Below, piece by piece: positions 55,735 to 64,000 of a stretch of DNA of 64,000 nt. The position numbers and the translations under genes were made by a program. The notes under the pieces were generated by a model, which worked only from the letters and a program-made list of their open reading frames with translations, had not been told where the DNA came from and did no database searches. The DNA comes from Salvia splendens (taxonomy: Eukaryota; Streptophyta; Magnoliopsida; Lamiales; Lamiaceae), in the NCBI RefSeq assembly GCF_004379255.2, contig NC_056034.1, positions 9,922,501-9,986,500 of the forward strand, given 5' to 3'. Within the stretch, counting starts at the first letter, position 1; the number at the start of each line of letters is the position of its first letter.

Positions 55735-58280
55735 ATTCTTTCTCGCTCTGAACCCGAGAGTCTTCTTCGAAAATCTTTGGTCTAGACTTGTTCCAGTAGA
55801 CTGTCTAATCGATGAAAATGCTCTTAGCACTTCCCTCCCATTGCGCTCAACGAGGAAAAAGGTAACTTGTTTTTTTTCAAAAGAAAGTCAAGATATTTAA
55901 AAGTGTGAAATTGAGAAATAACGCATGCAGTTAATTTGAGTGAACAGATGAAAATACTGAGTTTAAAGAAAGAGTTGGTGTTTCTTGATTTGGTAGCGTG
56001 CTTAAAGAAAGAGTTAGTATGTCTTTTCTTGGCTAAAGACTGTGAATGCATGAATAAAAGAAGTAACTTTCCTAAATGGAAAAAGGTACTGGAATATGAA
56101 AGTATAAAGTATATGAGTATGGTACCAATTGTTGAAATGATATCTCTTTTTGAGTTGGTGAAATGATATCTCTTTTTGAGTTAGTAATTGAATCATGTTG
56201 CTAGAATGGGGAAATCAAAATTTCCAAGAACTTAGAATACTTAGTTATGCGTTCCTTCTAGAACACAATATGAACTCGAACTTAGAAGTACAGTATGAAC
56301 ATTTCTCGCTTTCTTGAGCGACGATAAGAAAGTACACGATAAGAAAAAAGTTTCGTCACGAGAAAAGTAATCCAACATAGAACAAAACGATGTTTTTACG
56401 TCCCAATGACATGAATAATCTGGGTTAGCCATTGTCTTTCTTGACAATCCAATCACTCCAAAGGATTATACCTTTGATCCAATTAAGCGATGAACACATA
56501 CATGGCAAGAGAATATGATTACAATGTAAACAAAGAATCTAGCTTTACAATAATAAGTAAACAGAAACGGCGTGTTACGAGGATGATAGTTCTGACGAAC
56601 CGAGAGTACCAAGGAGTCATAATCTCCACATATGGTCATCTGACGTGATCGTAAGGTGAAAGTAGCTTGTGACGAAAGTTTCCCATAACTCATTTACCAT
56701 CCTCTATAAGGAATTAAACAAGGGAGTATCACCATTGTAGTTAACCAAGATGATTCATCAGCAACGCTTACTTGGATTCCCATGAATTTCATTTTCTCGC
56801 ACCCCCTTGATCAAAATACTTTTTGTTGAATTAAGATATTAAATGCCTTCTTTTGCAAGGTAATGTGCCATTATTTTCCCTCTTCTATGTCAAGGTTGTG
56901 AATCACTTTCAGTTTTGAGCTTGCTCCCTCATGTTTTCTGATAACCACCAGTGACTACGGTCCTTCTTTACTCGTTCTGTATAAAAGCAATACTTTGACT
57001 CTCTGAATTCTTGCCACCAAACTTCTATACTAGGAGCTGCTTTATTTATAGCCTTCATAATGAACATGTTTCCCTAAACTATTGTCTCTTCAATGATAAT
57101 ATATTCTTCAAAGATCATTAGTAGATCTTTAGTGTTTTCAAATGTGCTTGCTGACACTCATTAATTTATAAAGAATAGTCACTTCTTCTTAATCCCACTA
57201 TAATTATTCCATCATGCTTTGAGCTCTTTAGCAACTCCAAGTCTAAAGTAATTTGCTCTCTTCCCGAACTAGTTTGCTCTGGTTGTCTTCTCTACTAATT
57301 AATTTCCGTGACTTGGTTATAAACTTTGTAAATTCGTTAACGTGATATAGTATCACGATGTTGTTGACCAAAAAGGGTAGTTCCTTGTTATTCTTCTTTC
57401 TCAAATCCACTTGAGCCCAATCATTTTCAGTCTTACTATATTGGAGTAGCCATCTTGTGAGACCTTAAACCATTTAATTTGACCCTTTGTGATTTCAGAC
57501 ATACTTATTGACAAGCTATTTGTTTTACATGAATATTCTCATATTCTGAATTCAAATATGATTGTTGTCTCTTGATTTGAGCTTTTCTGCAAGCTCCATG
57601 TTAAAGCGGGCACATTGCTTCTCCCTTGGCTAGTTTCCTCTTGTTGCCCTCTTTATTAGTCAGTTTCCCTGAACTGCTTACAAACTCTAAAAATTTCATT
57701 GATTTGATCTTCTATCACAGTGTTGTTGAGCAAATTGCAATTGTTTATTTTTCCTATTCTTTTCAAATCCATTTGTAACCAACCATCTCAGGTCTTCATG
57801 TTATCATCCGGGGATACTTGAAACTTTTCTACTTCACTGTTCATTTTGATTATATTATTGGCAACCTATTATTGACATCTGCATTTTTATTCGTCATACC
57901 CTCAGTTTCGCAATTTATTCCATCTGGTAAGTTTTCCCACAATAAATTCCCAAGCTCTATGGGTATAGCTCAAGCTCTTTGAAGTTGTATTTTTTTCTTT
58001 TCTGGGAGTGAGCATAATGAGCCCAATTGGGCCTAGTCTTTGCACTTCATGAAAACCTTTGTTGCAAGCTACTGGTGAAAGTTTGTGGTGAACCAAACAC
58101 TCATGTAATTGAAATAATTATAATCGTTTTATTTTCATGGCTACCTTGGAGCCTACACAAAGCAAGAACGATTCGAATATTTCTCTTGGAATCCCAAATT
58201 CAGTTCCGATCAAAGTTAAAACAGTTAGATCAACTCTATATATCCTCGCGTGAGACCCTATGAAATTCTAGAGGAAGTGG
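55735..58280 (+). other. Non-coding interior of the nested element
   Basis: AT-rich with many stops in all frames. No Gag, protease or RT motif was recognised in any frame. Confidence 0.6.
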
Positions 58281-58600
58281 GCACAGTAGCATAGCGCTTG
58301 GCATTACCACCCAACTTTGGGAACGTACACAACGTATTCCACGCCTCCCAACTTCGAAGATACGTGTTCGACTCAAAACATGTGATTCGCTACAAAAAAA
58401 AATCGCCCTAGAGACTAACCTGAGTTACGAAGAAAAGCCGGTGGAAATACTAGATCGAAAAGTGCAGCAACTTTGGAATAAATCGATTACTACAGTAAGA
58501 GTTTTGTGGACAAACCACGGACAGGCATAAGCAACATAGGAGCTAGAAGAGAAAACGGAGGAAAAATATCTCGAGATTTTGCCTAGATAACTCCTAAATT
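58281..58600 (+). pseudogene. Integrase C-terminus and chromodomain-like tail, remnant
   Basis: The frame beginning near 58290 encodes LALPPNFGNVHNVFHASQL and RRYVFDSKHVIRY. After an A-run it continues with ETNLSYEEKPVEILDRKVQ, LWNKSITTVRVLW and, past one stop, ELEEKTEEKYLEILPR. It corresponds to the same region of the outer element (48562-49197) with many substitutions, so the two elements are related but not the same family. Confidence 0.8.
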
Positions 58601-58632
58601 TCGGGACGAAATTTCTTTTAAGAGGGGTAGAT

Positions 58633-61313
58633 TGTAACAACCGGAAAAAAAAAAGAAATTAAAAAAAAAAAAAATCTAACTTGGTCACCAAGTTAGTAAA
58701 TTAATATATTTAAAAATTCTAAGATTTTTTTTCCTCCAAACCAGCCCCCTCTATATTAATCTTCAAATCAGTTATTCCTTCTTCTCTCTTATCGTTCCCT
58801 GCAATCAACAAAAAAAAAAAAAAAAAAAACAACAAGCTTCATTCTCTCAACTTCAATCCAAGAAACTGAGTCTACAAAATCTAGCGGGCTACTCCTTCCG
58901 GTCCTACAATTTCACAACCAATATCGTGTCATCGAGGTAAACCTCCTTTCCCGATCTAAACCTTCAATCCATGAAATGCATAGCATGTTTTTTTTATACT
59001 CAACCAAATCGCACAATCCAAAACAGTAACTACGATCTGGAATCAATCTTTTAGTCGTTTAAATCGAAGCGAACCGAATTCAAGAATCAGACTTTAATTC
59101 ATGAAATCAATTAGAAACTTACGAGGGGGGGCTGTTTCGGGGTGGTGCGGGGTTGTTCGGGTTAGTTGCGGTGATGTTCGGGGTTGCACGACCACCGGCG
59201 AGCAGCGTCTTCCCAGCGAGGTGACTGCGCGGCAACGACGGACGGCGACAGCAGCGGCGTCGCGGCTTCCGGTGGCGACAGCAGCGGCTGCAGTGGCTGG
59301 ACGATGACGACGAATCGGCGGCGGCGTGAGCATAGCCGAGAGTAGGAGAGGAGAGGGGGAGCCGAGGGAGAGAAAGGAGGGGGAGAGGAAATAGGTGATG
59401 GAAGGAACACGCCGGCGGTGGAGCGACGGCGACGGAGCGACGGCGACGCCAGAGGGATGGCTGATCGACGGCAGCGAGGTGTGAAGCTGGGTGAGGGAGC
59501 TGAAACTCTAAATTTAGAGAAGGGGTTTTTTTCTATTTTGTGCAATTTGGGGGAAGAAGATGAATAATGATTGAGAGAGAGATGAAGAGTGATACGTGGG
59601 GGGGATGTGGGAGTTAAAAATGGGGCTTGTTAATTTTTAAAAAATTTGGGCCATTTGTTTTAAAAAGAATTTGGGGCCTTTTGTTTTAAAAGAATTGGGA
59701 CTTATTAATTAAATGTTTTGTTTGGGCTCTTTTTATTTTGTTGGGGCTTCTTAATTAAATTGGGGATATAAGGTAGGGAAATAATTAAGTTTTGGGGCTT
59801 TTTAAATAAATCTTTGGGCCGATAATTAATCGTGACGAAATTATTTAATTAAATTCCGAAATAATTTTGAAGTATGAATAATTTACCCCAAGTTTCAAAA
59901 TAAATATAATTGCGAGGGGAAATACTTGTGATGAATTATTTAAATAATCCCGGAATATTTCAAAGGATGAATAATTTTATCCTAAGTCCGAAATAAATAT
60001 ATTTTTCGAGGGGAAATGGTTGCGATAATTTAATTGTGCACTTTTATAATTTTTGGGATTTTAATTCGACATCGTGGAGGGAAATACGAGGAGCCAACGG
60101 AGGAATTATGGGCGTAAGCGGCCGACCGGAGTCTCAAGCGACGTCTTGGGAGGCCGCCGAATAATTGAAAATATGTGAAAATCGAGAAACGAGATAAAAG
60201 ACTTTAATGAGGGTGCATGCATTCTAATTTAAGTAGTTTTTTTCTTGAGTCTAATTAGTGTATTATTATATTGTGTTTTTTTTAAAAAGGGTGCTTTCGC
60301 AAGTAAAGTCGGAACGAAAGATTCAAGTTAAGGAATCTAAATGATCAAGGTGAACTTTCTTATCCTACATACTAATGTGGATAAAAATGCAAATTATTTT
60401 GAGGTGATATGTTATGAAAACTCGAACCTATGTTCGTTGCTGTTTCAAGTGATGTTGTCATGCCATAAATATTTTGTGTATGATGCCTATCTGTTGGCTA
60501 CGGCCAAGTGAATTATGAATGATGATATAAGTCGAATTCGGGTCCCAGTGAGGGTGGTGTCCACGCTCGGACTAGTGTACACAAGCTACCTCTGTCATGT
60601 TGGGCAGAGCAGGTGACCGTGGAAGGTGGCCACCTTCCCGGCACAAGGATACCTCTGACATGTTGGGCAGAGAAGGTGACCGAGGAAGGTGGCCACCTTC
60701 CCGGCACATGTATGTAAGGTGACCGTGTGAGAACACCATCTCAACGGCACAATGTGATCAGATATGGCTAAGTACAGGAAAAAGGGACTGCAGTCCAATG
60801 TGATATTTTTAGTAAGCTCGGGTCTTTTCAACAACACCCCGAGTGTTACTGTGATGATGGCTTGACAATATTTTCAAATGTATATGTGAAATTTTCGGCA
60901 ATGTGTTCACTGAGTACTTTTTGTACTCAGCCCTGCATATATATCTAAATGTGCAGGTTGAGCAGCGAAGTGGTGGAGGAAGTGCTATTGAGACAAGACA
61001 TTTAATTCAGTCAGATTTTGACTCTCGGAGGTTCACGTCTTCATACATGGAACCGCGTTCATTTGCTTCCGTTGTGCATTTTAAAAGACTCAAGTCTATT
61101 TTGTTCAAAACTCTGATATTTTGAAATTTTTACAAACAATTACTCGAGTCTTCATGATCGAGTATCTTTCTTCTATGTATCAACATTTAATTAGTCATGT
61201 CTCGCAACCAATGCTTGATTTTATTTTTCCCCTTATTTCTTTCCCCGCTTCTTTAATCCTCCCCTAGTCGCGATCAACCGTGTTTTCTATCCTTAGAAAA
61301 TGCGGTCGTGACA
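58633..61313 (+). repeat. 3' LTR of the nested element (2,681 bp)
   Basis: Near-identical to the 5' LTR. Differences I noticed are single bases at the positions equivalent to 54751, 54973, 55110, 55348 and 55442, and A-run lengths. Confidence 0.95.
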
Positions 61314-61318
61314 TTGTA

Positions 61319-63162
61319 GTTATACTCGCGCTCTCAACATGATATAACGGTCGTTTTCGCCGCATCGCCACTTTTGACCGAAGATCGGATTTATCTACTA
61401 GATCGCATGTATGATCTCTACATCCGTTGTAGGATTACATCATTTCGCATCTCTTCTTGCCTCGAACATTTCTCGTTTGGAACATCTCTTCAGTTTGCAC
61501 TTCTTCTTTTCTTAAACTCTTTATCATATGCTACGTCTTTTCGCATTCTCCTTGTTCTCGTCATTCAGGAAAAAAAAAACAATTCTGAATTTGTAATCAT
61601 TCGATAAAGTTCGAGTTCACACCACATATTTCCATTTGTCCTATCACTCGGAAAAGTGATATTGCAGTTGTCACCAACTAACTTCGATATCAATCAATCT
61701 AACATACTTCTTAGGCACTCTATGTTCGCATGCAAGGTTCATAGCGTCATTCCAAGAAATAGAAAAATTTCATGGTCCACTGGTCTCCATCCTCTATCTC
61801 GATACTCTAGTCTCATATCTCGATAATTTAGAAATTTCGCCCCACTTTTCATTCTCGTTCGTTTTCATTGCTCGGGAAAGCAATAGGTGAGTTTTCAAAT
61901 TAGAACTACGGTCCGCGTGGTCAACTAGGTCTACATCTTCGGCACTCTAAGTTCACGACACATTTCATCATCTCGTAGAGAACAAAATATCACAACAAGT
62001 ACTATAACACACAACATTTTCACATATCAAAGCAAAACACTTTCTCACTTCACATTATCATTCAAAACTTTTGAAATAAAATTTTCTTCAGACTCTCACA
62101 CTTTCCTCAAAATTTTCACATTTCAATTTCAACTTTAGAGTAAAAGTTTTGACTCAAAACTCAAAACATACTTTCACATCAACTTTCATCACTCGTATAA
62201 AACACTCCATAGAGTAACGCTTCATACTTCGCACCTCATAACATATATAACATCAGACTCCATAGCTAAATTTTCCAATCGAAAAGGAAATTTTTTTTTA
62301 AAAAAAAAAAATTTTTTAAATTTTTTTTTTTCAAAAAAATTTTTTTTTTCAAATTTTTTTTTTTTCAATTTTTTTTAACAACTTTCCACAACATAAACAT
62401 TTTTTTCCTCAATCAAACTCCACTAGACAACGAGTCATTAATATTACAAAACATCAACCACAAAATCCTTTTTCCATTTTTTTTCTACATATCAAACCAT
62501 GCAAATCTTTCAAAACTCATAACACATTTGTATTCCAAACAAAACACTCATGCACTTCACATATATGTTTGAAACAACATTCTTAGATTACTCATTTATT
62601 TTCTAAAAATTTTAACATTCTCAAAACAACTCATCAACTTTCGTCCTTCATGTAAAACACTCCATCATCCTATGTTGACATGCTCACGTTGTAGTACTTT
62701 CACACATATAAAACATACTCAGTCATCATACTAGTCTTGCTCATGCTCCATATAATCACATCATAACAATATCATGATCAACATACCACACGTGCTTAGA
62801 TCATCTTGTCAATCATGTGCATACTTCACATAATCATACTATCACAACATCGTGTTCACATATATAACACGTGCTTAAATTTTCATGTCAATCGTACTCA
62901 TATTCCACATAATCATATCATCAAAATTTAGCTTCACGTATAACATTCATTCACATGCGTACACTTGCCAAAACATCCTCATCATATCATCATCAATTTC
63001 ATACATCGATCTCACATTCTTTCAACAACTTAAAACATACCTCACTTTCTTTAGTTGAGCGTGATGCTTTGGATGTTGAGCCTTCGTGACACTTCCAGTT
63101 TAAGGTTTACCATTCTAGACTTAAGGTGAAAGAAGACTCTCGGACCAGAGCGAAAGAACGAA
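61319..63162 (-). other. Non-coding leader of the outer element
   Basis: Between the primer binding site and the nested insertion there is no Gag frame. The plus strand is very poor in G. An unusual poly-A/poly-T patch lies at 62289-62378. Confidence 0.6.
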
Positions 63163-63174
63163 GCTCTGATACCA
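63163..63174 (-). other. Primer binding site of the outer element
   Basis: On the minus strand it reads TGGTATCAGAGC, three bases after the 5' LTR, complementary to the 3' end of initiator tRNA-Met. Confidence 0.93.
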
Positions 63175-63177
63175 CTC

Positions 63178-64000
63178 TGTCACGACCGCCCACCCCAGGG
63201 GTGTTACAAACGAGGCGATCGTGACCAAGGGACAAACATTTAAGAATATCATTTAAGGATTTTAGTTCATAAGAAAGACTCAAGTAGCTTGAAAGAATAG
63301 TATTTTAGTTCAAAAATATAGCAGCGGAAATAAGGTTTTAAAGAGAGTCAAGGATGACGCCTATGTATGAAGACACAACGCATCCATATTCCCTATGCCG
63401 ACTCAACATCCACCGCAACATCCCGCTCAACCTGCACATAGGGAAAACACATGCAGGGCTGAGTACTTGATGTACTCAATGGGCTCATGCCGAAATTTTT
63501 TTTTCATAAAAACAGTTATGTCATCCATATCAGTGATCTCGAGTTTTATGTGTAGTTAAGAAATATCACGAGAACACAAAAATATTTCAAAGTCTGGCCA
63601 GACAATCAATCTCCCCACTTTCTCATCAATCATTCAATCACATTCTCTTTCCATAGTGCGACGAAAGTGTGGCCACACTATTCGCCCACGAGACCGGCCG
63701 ACTAGCAAGGACGGCTCACGATCCCACTTGTGTACACAGCCTGATAGGGTTTGCGGCCCTATTCAGACCCGAATTCGTTTCATTCATAGCCATATAGCCT
63801 AACGGAGTAAACTCATACGAACTAGGCATCAGGCACATAATCTCAATCAAAACAATCCATGGCATGACATAACACTTTTAAACCACCCTTATTACACCAT
63901 AATCATACTTTTGAAAGCGTAAAAGAGTTTAGTAAAAGAGAGCCCACCTCGTTTGCTTAAACCATTCAACATCCATTTAAGGCAACCCTCGTTCCTCGAG
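63178..64000 (-). repeat. 5' LTR of the outer element, truncated by the window end
   Basis: 823 bp matching 45935-46757. If it is as long as the 3' LTR it should end about 1.73 kb beyond the window. Confidence 0.92.

Larger units (their letters stand above)
53036..61313 (+). mobile_element. Nested large Ty3/gypsy derivative, almost without genes
   Basis: Direct LTRs at 53036-55719 and 58633-61313 are flanked by a perfect 5-bp duplication TTGTA (53031-53035, 61314-61318). A primer binding site follows the 5' LTR, and the purine tract TTTTAAGAGGGGTAGAT precedes the 3' LTR. The 2.9-kb interior is non-coding except for a remnant of the integrase C-terminus. This matches the large-retrotransposon-derivative type: long LTRs, conserved cis signals and no working genes. 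The LTRs differ by a few substitutions and an A-run length change, so insertion was fairly recent. It inserted in the outer element in opposite orientation. Confidence 0.93.
45935..64000 (-). mobile_element. Large Ty3/gypsy (Tekay-like) retrotransposon, runs off the window
   Basis: The element lies on the minus strand. Its 3' LTR is 45935-48489 and its 5' LTR starts at 63178 and is cut by the window end. A primer binding site follows the 5' LTR at 63163-63174. A polypurine tract AAGGTGGGTAGAA lies next to the 3' LTR at about 48490-48502. A pol pseudogene occupies 48562-51530. No gag or protease was found in the remaining internal DNA (51531-53035, 61319-63162). A second LTR element is nested at 53036-61313. 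The left target duplication would be TATGT at 45930-45934; its partner is outside the window. Confidence 0.9.

Overview
The window is nuclear DNA from a flowering plant. It has intron-containing genes whose closest relatives I recognise are eudicot genes (MOG1, CUL3, ORC6, PKS, PMT2), with GT-AG introns and AT-rich intergenic DNA. Plant-type LTR retrotransposons, Harbinger, hAT, Mutator and Stowaway elements and a tRNA-derived SINE make up much of the rest. An asterid, possibly Lamiales, is my guess from the general look of the proteins and repeats; the sequence alone does not prove it.

Layout. 1-262: the right end of a PIF/Harbinger-like element. 908-6284 (minus): a seven-exon MOG1 gene whose third intron has been inflated to 3.8 kb by a young LTR element (2609-5098), itself broken by a hAT-type MITE (3059-3791). 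6.4-22.1 kb: a transposon-dense block. It holds a Harbinger element with a broken transposase (7912-10012), an initiator tRNA-Met gene with serially copied 3' flank (10899-11377), and two related elements bounded by (TA)n (11661-13931 and 13978-19799). Three Harbinger elements that carry only the Myb/SANT-like ORF1 protein are also here; two of them are nested in the second (TA)n element. 22.6-23.7 kb: a long-TIR MITE with a nested Stowaway. 24.8-39.3 kb: the gene-rich core, with CUL3 (+), ORC6 (+), a copia remnant, a PHYTOCHROME KINASE SUBSTRATE gene (-) and a PMT2-type methyltransferase (-). 39.35-45.93 kb: a Mutator-type MITE against the PMT2 promoter, a SINE, and a Mutator element with a GRF-finger ORF and the C-terminal half of a MURA-like transposase. 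45.9-64.0 kb: a very large Ty3/gypsy element on the minus strand, cut by the window end, with a second Ty3/gypsy element of opposite orientation nested inside it.

The most unusual structure is the pair of (TA)n-bounded elements. Both have inverted, homologous ends, both carry an array of the same 44-bp minisatellite, and both carry different host-gene fragments on either side of it: LRR protein and aspartic protease in one; ARF-GAP, an unrecognised membrane protein and possibly a bHLH N-terminus in the other. Without the two nested Harbingers the second element is about 2.2 kb, nearly the size of the first (2.27 kb). This suggests a modular gene-capturing transposon family that inserts in TA microsatellites.

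The resident genes do not form a pathway. MOG1 acts in Ran-dependent nuclear transport, CUL3 in ubiquitin ligation, ORC6 in replication origin licensing, PKS in phototropin/phytochrome signalling and PMT2 in Golgi pectin modification. All exon boundaries below were derived by hand from reading frame and GT-AG sites and keep phase throughout.
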